Source of the DNA: Mesostigma viride
Lineage: Eukaryota > Streptophyta > Mesostigmatophyceae > Mesostigmatales > Mesostigmataceae
NCBI GenBank assembly: GCA_009746045.1
Contig: RPFO01000015.1
Coordinates: 791,529-855,528 of the forward strand
Length of the DNA: 64,000 nucleotides
Direction of reading: 5' to 3'
Each line of letters starts with the position of its first letter. Within the stretch, counting starts at the first letter, position 1. A program made the translations under genes and the position numbers. Under the pieces are notes generated by a model, which searched no databases, was not told the origin of the DNA, and saw only the letters and a program-made list of their open reading frames with translations. Of this stretch, positions 13,324-23,462 are shown in pieces.

Positions 13324-14016
13324 CATTCTTTTCATGGATGGGCATCTGGTTTCCCATATCAGAGTGGGCATAAGCAAGAGTTTGTTTAATACCTGAACTC
13401 CTTACTTCATTTTGCAAAGGTGAGTCAACATTTCAGAATTATAATAATGGAAATTCCATTAGCTTACCGTATGATGCTACACATGTTCATATTGGTCCAT
13501 TACGTGCATGCTCCTTGACCTAGTCACACGCACTGGGGGTACTGTGGTTGTTAAGACCTCACTTGGACATGTGCAATGTCTTAAATTGGTCGCTTATTGA
13601 GTGAGACATAATGTTGGAAGTATTGTGGCTGCTTAAAAATACTTTGTGCACGCGTAATTCTTTAATCATGACTAATGTCGGGCGCGCTGCAATTTTAAAG
13701 GGAGGCATGCAACTATGCAATGTGCGAACATATTGATTCCATTTAGGATTATTGCTCTTCAAAAGGAGCGGTGCCATCGCAAACCGTCTAGATCCCGCTC
13801 TGAATGTTAGCCAGCCATAGTTGTAACGTACAAGGCTGCACATTTCCACCTCCATTTGTTTCCATCGTCGTGAATGACTCGACAAAAACGGATGACTTAA
13901 CAGCAGGCTCGAGCTATTAACAGCATGGTCTGGATTCTCCATATTTCTGGCCTGCGCTAGTTGCTTTATTGATAATCTTTGCATGGTCATCAAGTGAGTG
14001 AGACAACAAACATGAC
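13324..14016. other. unique spacer, no gene recognised
   Basis: Moderately AT-rich sequence between the microsatellite and the gypsy element. The longest frame (minus, 14029-13559) has no family resemblance and overlaps the LTR start. Confidence 0.4.
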
Positions 14017-14021
14017 AATTG

Positions 14022-14755
14022 TGTTGCACGGATGCAACATGCCATTTGTGGTATTAAATTATCCGTCCCGGTCGATCGGCGCCGACCGTAATCCGGCGCC
14101 AGTGCCGAGGCCATAGTATAGTTGGCAGCCGAGGCAATCCGTGTGGAAGTAAGTGTAGAAGTTTTGCTGACGAACTTGGCCTTTGCGCCGTAGGCAGACC
14201 TAGCGCCTGAACGGGAGTTACCGGACAGCCAAGTGGCACTGCACATGCGTTATGATGGTACCTACGGACATTTGGATATTTTTCAGGAGAGGCCTCTAGC
14301 CGTACTGGTCTTTAACGTGTTCTAGACGGTTCGAGAAGCCCGTCCCCGCGGACCTCACGTCATGCCTGGTTGGCAGCGCCAGGCGCAGCCACCAACGGGG
14401 ACGAAGGGACAAAATAGGAAGGCACGAGCTATGCCAGCAATCCGGACCTTGTATCGTAATTTACCACGTTGCTCTACAGATTATTTACCATCGCTTAATC
14501 CTGGAGTGTAAATCTCCTGTGGGCTCGAGTGTGAATCCCTCGCCTACTGGGTGTAAGTCTTCCCGCATTGAGTGTTTTAATCTGTGTGGTAACATTGTAA
14601 TATACGAAACCGGTTTTCCGGGTTTGAGCTTATTCGTATTGTGTGACGAGTATTCTTAAGCCACCATCGTGCGCTGTGACGCATAGGAAGTCAAAGGTCT
14701 TTCGCATTCATTCTCAATCATTAAGGCGCTATTTTAAATAGCCATACGTGTTAAA
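14022..14755 (+). repeat. 5' LTR of gypsy element
   Basis: Begins TGTTGCACGGATGCAACA, itself an inverted repeat (TGTTGC/GCAACA). It ends ...CATACGTGTTAAA, so the 3' end is not the usual CA. A TGG that could start a tRNA primer-binding site follows at 14757. Nearly identical to 21751-22483. Confidence 0.93.
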
Positions 14756-15224
14756 CTGGACTCGGAGGAAACTTTCCTAGTGGCCTCTATCCCGTCCCGT
14801 TTTTCTGTAATCTGATCCGGATCAGCAACGGAATTATATAAGGGCCGGAACCCTTACTAATTCCGCTTGCAGTAATTCATTGTGGGGGTCGGATCCCCAC
14901 AATCCTAACTGCCCATACCCGTTACCCATATTGCGGTTCCTGCATGCCCCAACCTGGCCTTGTCCGGTTGACCTAAGGGATTCGTCCGGAAACGAATCTC
15001 CTTATATTGCGTGCTTTAAACGGAAACGCTTTGTGGGTTGCAATTTCACGCATTAGTTGGCGTCTTGGCCATTGCCCATACCCTATATCTGGGATACATA
15101 CTGTCAGCTCCGGCAAGCTGCAGTAATATCTCACGTCCTTTAATTGACGTATTTTTGTGCTTAATTTGTCATCCCGCCAAGGTGACTAGAGGCACATTGT
15201 TCACACTTTACCAGCCACCACGCG
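14756..15224 (+). other. gypsy 5' leader
   Basis: Untranslated leader between the 5' LTR and gag. It begins CTGGACTCGG, a candidate primer-binding site. A TATATAA-like string lies near 14836. No reading frame of note. Confidence 0.6.
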
Positions 15225-17099
15225 ATGGCTGACGGTGTTGAGCGAGGGCGACGAGAGGCCCATCGCTTCTCTCCTGCCCCTTCCCTCGTGGCAGCACTCG
15301 AGGCGGCAGAGAGAGCTACCCAAAATCACTCACGCCCGAGTAGTGAGCGTGGCTCTAGGGGGTCATCCCCAGCACAAACCCCACGTTTGGGAGGGAATTC
15401 CTCGGCGGCTGCCGGTGCACCACCTGGTAGCCCTGTAGTGAATCCCCTTAATGGACCACCAAGTGGAACATCCATCGCGGGATTGTCGGCGGGTCCGGCC
15501 CTTGGTGTAGGAGCCGGCGCGGGGGCGCAGGGGAATAATGTTACCCTGCACTACGGTAGGAGTGGGGCCCTGCCTACGGTGCTGCCGCAACCTACATTGG
15601 CCACTTGGCCCAGCAGCGCCCCGGCGCCACCCTTGTATGATAGCCGATCGCGGTCTCGCCGCGCTGCGAATCGGGCGTCCTATCATGCGCCTGGACCCCT
15701 TGGGGCTAGCCCCTTCGGCCATGCCTCGCCAAATATGGCTGGGCAGGGCCAGGGCACCGCACGGACCGGTCGGTCTTCCTTCGGGGTCGCAGGGGAGGCG
15801 ATTCCCCTCCCCAACTCAGCATACGACCGCCTGGCTCCGGGTGACCCACGAGCGCAGCACCCAGCGGCCACCGCCGCCCATCATTATGCAAGCCGCGCCC
15901 ACTACCCACATGGGTATGAGCACCCGGGTGAGGATGAGTGCAGCCCCCCGGCAGGTTACCCGCGTGGGCACACCTCGCAAGGTGTGGCCGGGCCCGGGAG
16001 ACCCGCGAGTATCATGGGCCATCATGACGATGATACTCACAATGCAGGGCGACTACCACCGTTGCCCAAGCTGTCGGATATTCCCAAGTTTAAACCCGAC
16101 TGCTCGTACCAAGAGTTTGAGGCTTGGGAGATTGCAGTGTCTCAGAAGATCGACATCTGGGAGACATACAATCGCAAGCTCTTGGACGAGGATATCAAGG
16201 TCAAGCTGGTGTCCAGCGAGGCACTGGCTCCCGATGTGAGACAAGCTCTCCATTGCGAAAGCGCCCTGGCCAATGGCTTCCCCAGCAGCTTGGCTGAATT
16301 ATTTCGGCGAGCACGGGCCAAGTACCTGCCACCCGACCAAGACAAGCTGGACCGGGAGGCTTTTGGGGCGTTCAAGCAGGGGAACCTGAGCTATCGGGAA
16401 TATATGACCAAGTTCGAGCTTCTAGCTGGGCGGGTTGATGACCTGATGGGCCCAGAAGCCTTGGCAAGGTTCTATGAGGGCTTGCAACCCGAATTCCGGG
16501 ATGAGGTGAAGCGGAAATTCGCCCACCTCTCCTGGGCTCAATGGAACCTGCAGGACATCAAGACCTACCTAGCGGAGATAGCTCCCTTGGTGCAGCGGAC
16601 CCCAAAACCCCGCGTGAATGCACTGGAACTCAATGAGCTGGGATTCGCCCCCGTGTGGGTGGATGAGCTACAGTGCGAGGTCCTGGACATTAATGCCTTG
16701 GACACTTCCCGGATTCAGTGCTACCACTGCAACCGCGTGGGGCACATCAAACGTGAGTGCCCTGATCTCCCTCCGCTGGACCAGGCCCCGCCTGTGCAAC
16801 GCAACAATTTCCAAGCGGCCTCCCCGCAAATGGCCTCGAGGCCACCACCGGCGCGAAATATGCGCACAGCTCCCAGTGCGGGTGAGCGTGCCCGACGCTT
16901 GCAACAAGCGCGCCAACAGCCCCGGCTGTACCAACAACCCAAGGCGCCCCCAAGCTCCTACCAGCAAGCTGGGCATGCCCTCAACCAACTGGATGCCGCA
17001 GACGCGGCCGAGCCTGATGATGGCTCTTCCGCGGCCGCATCCGGCCACCTGCGAGGCACACCGGTGGACGAGGGGCCTGCAGGAGAGGCGTTGGACTGA
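15225..17099 (+). CDS. gag: gypsy Gag polyprotein
   Basis: Structural protein that packages element RNA into cytoplasmic virus-like particles; 624 residues from an ATG. Residues 1-290 are low-complexity (Pro/Ala/Gly/Ser-rich). About 290-460 match the retrotransposon Gag capsid pattern (FEAWEIAVSQKID, FKQGNLSYREYMTKFELLAG, RFYEGLQPEFRDEV). A CCHC zinc knuckle CYHCNRVGHIKREC starts near residue 499. It ends with TGA at 17097-17099. Pol is open in the -1 frame across this stop, so a -1 frameshift would make Gag-Pol. I see no convincing slippery heptamer. Confidence 0.88.
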   Translation: MADGVERGRREAHRFSPAPSLVAALEAAERATQNHSRPSSERGSRGSSPAQTPRLGGNSSAAAGAPPGSPVVNPLNGPPSGTSIAGLSAGPALGVGAGAGAQGNNVTLHYGRSGALPTVLPQPTLATWPSSAPAPPLYDSRSRSRRAANRASYHAPGPLGASPFGHASPNMAGQGQGTARTGRSSFGVAGEAIPLPNSAYDRLAPGDPRAQHPAATAAHHYASRAHYPHGYEHPGEDECSPPAGYPRGHTSQGVAGPGRPASIMGHHDDDTHNAGRLPPLPKLSDIPKFKPDCSYQEFEAWEIAVSQKIDIWETYNRKLLDEDIKVKLVSSEALAPDVRQALHCESALANGFPSSLAELFRRARAKYLPPDQDKLDREAFGAFKQGNLSYREYMTKFELLAGRVDDLMGPEALARFYEGLQPEFRDEVKRKFAHLSWAQWNLQDIKTYLAEIAPLVQRTPKPRVNALELNELGFAPVWVDELQCEVLDINALDTSRIQCYHCNRVGHIKRECPDLPPLDQAPPVQRNNFQAASPQMASRPPPARNMRTAPSAGERARRLQQARQQPRLYQQPKAPPSSYQQAGHALNQLDAADAAEPDDGSSAAASGHLRGTPVDEGPAGEALD

Positions 17100-17101
17100 G
17101 A

Positions 17102-19684
17102 GGCCGGGAGGGCACTCCGGGCGACACCTTACCCGGCCATGCACAAGTCGCCCAAGTTTTGTTACCATGTAATGTGGTGACAGAGACCCAGGAATGGCAA
17201 GCGGAGCCTAGCGAAGGCCCGCGGCAACTACTCCTCTTCACTGGAAGCCTACCAGACCCCCAGGGCTCTGGGCGTTGTTTGGAGGGCATCAAGGTCCTCA
17301 TTGACAGTGGTGCGGCTACCACCTTCATCAGTGAGGCCATAGTGCAGCGCCTGGGAGTAACCCCGACTCCCCATACCATTGCTCGGCGCGTGCGATACTC
17401 GGATGGCTACACTCAGCCATCCCCGGGCTATGTGGACTTGGCCCCTATCGTACAAGGCACCAGCGTGCCCATTCGCGCCACGGTCATTCCCTTACAAGCG
17501 GCTGATATCATCCTAGGGATTGACTGGCTGCACATCTCCAAGGTGACCGTCTCTTTTGGTACCATGGTTACCCACTTCCCAGATGGGTCATTCTGGTTAC
17601 CTGAGCGGCAGTATGCGGCCAACGGCATGACCATCACCGATGACACGCCTGCCCTCAAGAGTGACCGTCGTCGCCTTGCGGACATTCTCATGTCCAAAAG
17701 GGAGTTCAAGCGGATGATGAGAGCCCGGCAGCCTCCTCCCGTTTACTCCATTCGTCTGGACGCCCTTGCCCACGTGCGCGGGCCCAGCGCCCAGCATGCA
17801 CAGGCTGGAGTTTCGTTAAACTCGCTTGGCATGGACTTGTCGGAAGACGAGGTGAAACGACTCAACGCAGTGCTCGATCAGTATTCAGCCGTGTTTGAGG
17901 AGAAAACACCTACGTTTCCCCCGGCCAGACCGGTGCTCCACCGCATTCATTTGCAGGAGGGGCACCCACCTACCACCTCACCCATTTTTCGCATGGGACC
18001 CGTGGAGTTGGCAGAGCTCAAGAAGATCTTGGTCGGCTTGTTGGAGGCCGGCTTGATCGAGCCCAGCAATAGCCCTTACAGCGCGGGCGTGTTGCTGGTG
18101 CCCAAACCCAATGGGAAGTGGCGTCTGGTTACGGATTATCGCAAACTCAATGCGATCACCGTGAAGTCCAAGTATCCCCTCCCCCGCATCGATGATATAT
18201 TTAATAAGGTGGAGGGCGCAAAGTACTTTACGGTGCTCGATTGTGCAGACGGTTTTTGGCAACTTCGGATCGCCCCCGAAGATTGCCATAAAACAGCCTT
18301 TGCCACGCCTTTTGGCCATTACCAATTCCGCGTGGCGGCCATGGGCTTGTGTAACAGCCCTGCCTCTTTTCAGATGCTCATGAACCACCTCTTTAGGTCG
18401 GTGATGGGCACTAGTCGGCTGCCCCAGGTCTCGGCAGACCTGCGCGACCCGACTATCCCGTGGGACCCGGGGACGCAGCCGTACAAACGCACCTGCGTGG
18501 CCATCTACTTGGATGACATCCTCATTTTCTCTCGCACGTTCGAGGAGCACTTGGAGGATGTTGCCGCGGTTCTGCAGATCATGGCGGATAATAAACTGTC
18601 CGCCCGCCGCAGCAAGGTAGAATCAGGCCGCAGCGTCCCCTTTCTAGGCCACATTCTCTCGGACAAGGGCGTGTCCACGGACCCCGATAAGGTCGCCGCC
18701 GTCCAACAGTGGCCTGTTCCCGCGAATGTTCGCGCCTTGCGCAGCTTCTTGGGCTTGGTATCGTATTATCGCCGCTTCATCCCGCGTTTCGCGACCATTG
18801 CGGCCCCGCTTACTCACCTCCTCAAGAAGGACGTACCGTGGGAATGGTCAGGCCTGTGTCAACAGGCCTTTGACCTGCTGAAGGCCAGGCTCGCCACTGC
18901 GCCTGTCCTCATCCTTCCGGATCCCACCAAGCCATTCGTGGTCAATAGCGATTCTAGCAAGGTTGCTATTGGCGGTGTGCTGCTCCAAGACCATGGTCTC
19001 GGTCTCCAACCGGTCGAGTATATCTCCCGGACGATGATCCCGGCCGAAAGAAATTACCCGGTCCATCAGCAAGAGTTGTTGGCCGTGGTGTACTGTTGCC
19101 ATACTTGGCGGCACCATCTTCTGGGTGCTCAGTTCAACGTGGCCATGGCCGAACCCGACCCTGCGGACCCGTACCGCTTGATCATCCAGACCGACCATCG
19201 GCCCCTCACGCACTTGTTGACGCAGCCCACGCTTACGCCACGCCAAGCCCGTTGGCTTGAATATTTGGCACAGTTCGGTCCGTTCAAGATCGAATATGTC
19301 AAGGGCCTTGACAACACGGTCCCTGACGCCCTGTCGCGTCGCCCCGACTATTGGTTTTATGAGGATCTTGACGTTTTGGCCACGACGTTGATCCCCTCCC
19401 ATGGTCCCGTCGCCCCCTTTGGCGACCGCTTGAGCGACCCGATGAGCCCCTTCCTCTTCTGTGGCGCCACAACCGCGGAGGTTGACACTGTTGACCATTC
19501 CGTGCGCCTCGCCGGCAGCACCCCTGCACGTGAGGGCACGTGCGCAGCCGCAGGGGGGGAAGGACTTCGGCCCCGTACAGCCATATGGTGCCGGCGACAG
19601 GAGTCTACCCTCCAATGCAGCCCGTTGGAGAGGCATTCACGTTGGCAAATACTGCAACAACGGTCGTCATCAGCTCGGACCTAG
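17102..19684 (+). CDS. pol: gypsy Pol: aspartic protease, reverse transcriptase, RNase H
   Basis: The in-frame region is open from upstream of the gag stop; there is no obvious ATG near 17159, which supports expression by frameshift. Counting from 17159, protease: VLIDSGAATTF (DSG, near residue 48) and ILGIDWL. RT: LVTDYRKLNAITVKSKYPLP, then LDCADGFWQLRI, AMGLCNSPASFQ and catalytic YLDD near residue 448 (nt about 18503). RNase H: NSDSSKVAIGGVL, QQELLAVV, TDHRPLTHLL and VPDALSRRP. The frame continues past about 19550 into unrelated residues, because the integrase lies in another frame. The change coincides with a run of seven G at 19553-19559. Confidence 0.92.
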   Translation, partial: GREGTPGDTLPGHAQVAQVLLPCNVVTETQEWQAEPSEGPRQLLLFTGSLPDPQGSGRCLEGIKVLIDSGAATTFISEAIVQRLGVTPTPHTIARRVRYSDGYTQPSPGYVDLAPIVQGTSVPIRATVIPLQAADIILGIDWLHISKVTVSFGTMVTHFPDGSFWLPERQYAANGMTITDDTPALKSDRRRLADILMSKREFKRMMRARQPPPVYSIRLDALAHVRGPSAQHAQAGVSLNSLGMDLSEDEVKRLNAVLDQYSAVFEEKTPTFPPARPVLHRIHLQEGHPPTTSPIFRMGPVELAELKKILVGLLEAGLIEPSNSPYSAGVLLVPKPNGKWRLVTDYRKLNAITVKSKYPLPRIDDIFNKVEGAKYFTVLDCADGFWQLRIAPEDCHKTAFATPFGHYQFRVAAMGLCNSPASFQMLMNHLFRSVMGTSRLPQVSADLRDPTIPWDPGTQPYKRTCVAIYLDDILIFSRTFEEHLEDVAAVLQIMADNKLSARRSKVESGRSVPFLGHILSDKGVSTDPDKVAAVQQWPVPANVRALRSFLGLVSYYRRFIPRFATIAAPLTHLLKKDVPWEWSGLCQQAFDLLKARLATAPVLILPDPTKPFVVNSDSSKVAIGGVLLQDHGLGLQPVEYISRTMIPAERNYPVHQQELLAVVYCCHTWRHHLLGAQFNVAMAEPDPADPYRLIIQTDHRPLTHLLTQPTLTPRQARWLEYLAQFGPFKIEYVKGLDNTVPDALSRRPDYWFYEDLDVLATTLIPSHGPVAPFGDRLSDPMSPFLFCGATTAEVDTVDHSVRLAGSTPAREGTCAAAGGEGLRPRTAIWCRRQESTLQCSPLERHSRWQILQQRSSSART

Positions 19685-20763
19685 AGCGCCTCATCTCGCG
19701 CTTCACGGTCACTGAGGGTAAGGCAAATGAAGCCATAGCTGCCCGCCCTCAGAGCATGGACGGCTACCCAGCCAAGTTTCAAAACGGGTTCCTTTACGTG
19801 AATGTCAGTGGCCAGGCGGCCCGTCAAGACTCATGGCGCTTGTATGTCCCCCAAATATGCCGCGCTGAGGTATTATTTGAGTTACATGACTCCGTCTTGG
19901 GGGGACACCAAGGCCAGGACAGGCTGTTAGCGAGGGCCCGGAGGTCCTACTATTGGCCTAAGATGGCTCGGGATGTGCGGGAGTATGTCAGTACCTGTGA
20001 CAGCTGCCAGCACATGAAGCCACGGAATACGGGCAAACAGGGCGTTCCAAAGGAAATTCCAGACCCCATGTTCCCTTGGGACTCGGTGATGATGGATTTC
20101 ATTGGGCCCTTGCCAGAGACCAAGGCGGGCAATGCTCAGATCCTGGTAGTGGTGGACCGGCTCACGCGGAGATGCCATTTAATCCCCTGCAAGGCCACCC
20201 TGACGGCGGAAGAGTGTGCCCACTTGTTCCTAAACAATGTGTTCCGGCTCCATGGCATGCCCCGACAATTTATCACCGACAAGGACAAGCTGTTCACGTC
20301 GAAATTTTGGACCTCATTTTTTCAGGTCGTCGGGACTAAGTTGTCTATGGGTACGGCCTATCACAGTAGCTCTTCTCACATGGTGGAGAGAGTGAATCGG
20401 GTGGTGGAAGAGGCACTGCGGCACTACCTGGATCGAGACGGGAGGAATTGGGACGAAGTGCTGGGATTCATTGAGTTTTCACTCAATAATGCCCCCCATT
20501 CTGCCCACGGGTATACCCCGTTCTTTCTTGATACAGGCAGGCATCCCCTTACCCCCACCGATCTCTTGACCGCCCCAGCCATCACCACGACAACGGAGCT
20601 ACGCTCCACAGTCGCAGGGGCGCGGGAGCTGGTACAACGGATGGTGCAAGCTCATTCCAGCGCCATAAGTGGCCTACGCAGGCGCGTGCCAAGTACATGG
20701 CGCGAGTCCAAAGTACCCTGGACAGGCGCACCCCTGCAATCGAAGCAGGTGACTTGGTTTTAA
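19540..20763 (+). CDS. gypsy integrase
   Basis: Inserts the cDNA into the host genome. The HHCC zinc-binding region is visible (HDSVLGGHQGQDRLL... CDSCQHMK, near 19885-20016). The catalytic triad sits in MMDFIGPLP (D), FITDKDKLFTSKFW (D) and SHMVERVNR (E). The HSSSSHMVERVNR stretch replaces the more usual HPQTDGQTERVNR. The frame is -1 relative to RT-RNase H. It ends in nonsense at 20763, because the C-terminal domain continues in yet another frame from about 20670. Confidence 0.9.
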   Translation: MRSRRGGRTSAPYSHMVPATGVYPPMQPVGEAFTLANTATTVVISSDLERLISRFTVTEGKANEAIAARPQSMDGYPAKFQNGFLYVNVSGQAARQDSWRLYVPQICRAEVLFELHDSVLGGHQGQDRLLARARRSYYWPKMARDVREYVSTCDSCQHMKPRNTGKQGVPKEIPDPMFPWDSVMMDFIGPLPETKAGNAQILVVVDRLTRRCHLIPCKATLTAEECAHLFLNNVFRLHGMPRQFITDKDKLFTSKFWTSFFQVVGTKLSMGTAYHSSSSHMVERVNRVVEEALRHYLDRDGRNWDEVLGFIEFSLNNAPHSAHGYTPFFLDTGRHPLTPTDLLTAPAITTTTELRSTVAGARELVQRMVQAHSSAISGLRRRVPSTWRESKVPWTGAPLQSKQVTWF

Positions 20764-21197
20764 TTGAGGGCCCCCACCAAGGCCGCTTCTCGCACAAGTT
20801 CGAGGACAGCCTGAAGGTCAAGCTCCGCCCCTTATTCCTTGGACCGTATCTGGTGGAGAAGGTGTTCAATGAGGTGATGGTGTCTGTCGCCATCCCGGAC
20901 TCGTGGCAGCTGAAGTCCAATGTTTTCCACGTTGACCAGCTGAAGCTTTACCGCAAGAGCACCTTCCCAGGTCGTGTCATGGCACCCGCCCCCTTGGAGT
21001 TCAACCCCGAGACGGGCGAGCCCGAGGATGAGGTCGAGGACATTGTAGCCCACCGCAATCGAGGCCGCCGCCGCGAGTACCTCCTTAAGTGGAAGTTCTC
21101 CCAAACAGAGCTAGAGCACTCATGGGTAGCTGAGGCTGGACTCACGGGCTGTGCACGCTTGCTACAGGAGTATAAAGCCCGGGCAGGGTTGGCATAA
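20697..21197 (+). CDS. gypsy integrase C-terminal domain with chromodomain
   Basis: 166 residues. DLVLIEG, LRPLFLGPYLVEKVF and VFHVDQLKLY are typical of the integrase C-terminal GPY/F region. The last 60 residues (EDEVEDIVAHRNRGRRREYL, LKWKFSQTELEHSWV) have the shape of a chromodomain, which in chromoviruses targets integration to modified chromatin. The ATG at 20697 is internal to the normal pol chain. A -1 frame break between about 20660 and 20697 separates it from the integrase core. Confidence 0.85.
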   Translation: MARVQSTLDRRTPAIEAGDLVLIEGPHQGRFSHKFEDSLKVKLRPLFLGPYLVEKVFNEVMVSVAIPDSWQLKSNVFHVDQLKLYRKSTFPGRVMAPAPLEFNPETGEPEDEVEDIVAHRNRGRRREYLLKWKFSQTELEHSWVAEAGLTGCARLLQEYKARAGLA

Positions 21198-21750
21198 TTC
21201 CGGCCCTTCTCCTACCTTTTGCGTAATGCTCCTTGCATGTGCATTGGCAGCCTTGATGCAGGCCGCCCCGCCCCAGGGGTCCATGGGCGAGTTATTCGGT
21301 GCGGTATCGTTTGGACAGGAGGTTCGGTGTCCCTCACCCGACACAAGTTCCTCGCCGCCTTCTTGAGCGTTTTCCCACTGGAGGCGCTGCGGGATGTCAA
21401 CCTGGCCAAACGCCATGATGCACGCGCCGGCGAGCGGCAACTCACCTTCCAGCCCGCCCTAGTCCAGGCCAATGGCCTGCCTCTTCCCGAGCCGGCTGAG
21501 GCCGCGCCGGCTGAGCGTGTCCACCGGCGTCAACGCCCGGCCGCACCTCTGCGCGGGCATGGCCGTGGGGGCTCCACTCGTGGGGGACACCGCCCGAGCC
21601 CTTACCGCCCGGCGCCGTAAACCATCGCCAACGGACGGTGACAATTGGCACGATCGATGCGTGCCCTGGAAGGGAACAGTGACCATGTATACAGTCATTT
21701 ATAAGTCCCGGCTACAGGAGTAGCCGCCTCTTTTGTTGGGGGGGGAGGAG
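21198..21750 (+). other. gypsy 3' non-coding region and polypurine tract
   Basis: About 550 bp between pol and the 3' LTR. A 133-residue frame (21219-21620, Arg/Pro/Ala-rich) has no recognisable domain and is probably not a gene. The last 12 bases (GGGGGGGAGGAG) form the polypurine tract that primes plus-strand synthesis. Confidence 0.6.
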
Positions 21751-22483
21751 TGTTGCACGGATGCAACATGCCATTTGTGGTATTAAATTATCCGTCCCGG
21801 TCGATCGGCGCCGACCGTAATCCGGCGCCAGTGCCGAGGCCATAGTATAGTTGGCAGCCGAGGCAATCCGTGTGGAAGTAAGTGTAGAAGTTTTGCTGAC
21901 GAACTTGGCCTTTGCGCCGTAGGCAGACCTAGCGCCTGAACGGGAGTTACGGACAGCCAAGTGGCACTGCACATGCGTTATGATGGTACCTACGGACATT
22001 TGGATATTTTTCAGGAGAGGCCTCTAGCCGTACTGGTCTTTAACGTGTTCTAGACGGTTCGAGAAGCCCGTCCCCGCGGACCTCACGTCATGCCTGGTTG
22101 GCAGCGCCAGGCGCAGCCACCAACGGGGACGAAGGGACAAAATAGGAAGGCACGAGCTATGCCAGCAATCCGGACCTTGTATCGTAATTTACCACGTTGC
22201 TCTACAGATTATTTACCATCGCTTAATCCTGGAGTGTAAATCTCCTGTGGGCTCGAGTGTGAATCCCTCGCCTACTGGGTGTAAGTCTTCCCGCATTGAG
22301 TGTTTTAATCTGTGTGGTAACATTGTAATATACGAAACCGGTTTTCCGGGTTTGAGCTTATTCGTATTGTGTGACGAGTATTCTTAAGCCACCATCGTGC
22401 GCTGTGACGCATAGGAAATCAAAGGTCTTTCGCATTCATTCTCAATCACTAAGGCGCTATTTTAAATAGCCATACGTGTTAAA
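21751..22483 (+). repeat. 3' LTR of gypsy element
   Basis: 733-bp copy of 14022-14755, followed by the AATTG target duplication at 22484-22488. The match ends exactly where the duplication begins, which fixes the LTR boundary at GTTAAA. Confidence 0.93.
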
Positions 22484-22488
22484 AATTG

Positions 22489-23396
22489 CCTGGGGACAGC
22501 AGATAAATGTCCAAAATTATTTCAATGAGCAATAAAAGTGATGACTACAAGTATTCAAGGAAGTGTTATCGCACAGCAAATTTGAAGCAATATCTTAAGA
22601 ATCACGTTCCATAGTGGCCATCATGATCGCACACACAAAAAGAGCATGCCCCTGAAAGAAAAGAGATCGGACTCAACGGACCTTACAAGTTGACCCCCCT
22701 TGCCAACCAGCGTGCCTGGAACGTCAAGCGTGGGGCGGCCAGCAACGAAAGATTGTTCATGCAGACGGACCGCCCATGGTATTGCCGGGCGCATCAGTGT
22801 GTATGTCAATGAGACAACAGCGCAGGCCAGAGATCTGGAGAATCCGGACCAAGGTAGCTCGAGCCTGCCGTTATGTTATCCGCGTTTTCGAGTCGTGCAC
22901 GATGATGGATATGAATCAGTGTGTATGTGGCCATCAACACCAATTGCCGCCATCCATATTGTCAACAGGGCGTTGTGAGTTAACGTTTGCTTTGTCGCTC
23001 ATATTTCGCTTTGCCTTCGGCTTAGGCGAGCTCGCCTTGTCATCTCCAAAGAGTATGCAATGCTGCACAAGAAGACCGACATTTATTACTGCGCCAACTA
23101 TATCGTCCTCAAGATTGCCAGCATCTCCAAAGATCACCAAAGCCGCAACCAGATCGAGGGTGGCGCTGTGCCCTTCGTGTGCGATGCTCTGCTCTTCTAC
23201 AGCCGTGGGGCTCGGAGCATTTGGGTTAATGTCGTCGCCAATAGCAGGCTTCGGGTCACCTTTCGCGAGGGTAACCCGTTGTAGCCATTCCTGAAAAAGC
23301 TGGTCGGTGTCCCTCATGGCTGGCGACTCCCGAGCACCTGCCACCTTCCCGCGAATGTTGCACGTCTGGCATTTTCATGGGCTTGCTTTCGCGCCA
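22489..23396. other. no recognised gene; one hypothetical minus-strand frame
   Basis: The most protein-like frame is minus 23344-22934 (136 residues, starts MAGARESPAMRDTDQLF, acidic with a hydrophobic LDLVAALVIFGDAG stretch). It matches no family I know and no splice context is evident. It may be an exon of an unknown gene or chance. Confidence 0.25.
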
Positions 23397-23405
23397 ACGC
23401 ACGCT

Positions 23406-23457
23406 GTTCACCACAAGTTCACCAGCAGTTCACGGACAGTTCACCAGGAGTTCACCA
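23406..23457. repeat. 11-bp periodic GTTCAC repeat
   Basis: GTTCAC at 23406, 23417, 23428, 23439 and 23450: exactly 11 bp apart, five copies. It is the same hexamer (opposite strand) as the subterminal repeats at 8588-8741 and 26617-26712, so it probably belongs to the same DNA-transposon family. Confidence 0.8.
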
Positions 23458-23462
23458 TTGAA

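Larger units (their letters stand above)
14022..22483 (+). mobile_element. complete Ty3/gypsy LTR retrotransposon (chromodomain type)
   Basis: An 8,462-bp element with 734- and 733-bp LTRs, flanked by a 5-bp direct repeat AATTG at 14017-14021 and 22484-22488. Order: leader, gag, protease-RT-RNase H, integrase, C-terminal domain with chromodomain, purine-rich tract (21739-21750), LTR. The domain order after protease (RT, RH, IN) is that of Ty3/gypsy. By eye the two LTRs differ at only three places (a missing C in the TTACCGG region near 21948, G/A near 14690, T/C near 14720), so insertion is recent. Two frame breaks in pol suggest that this copy is defective, or that the breaks arose as homopolymer or sequencing errors. 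Confidence 0.93.
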
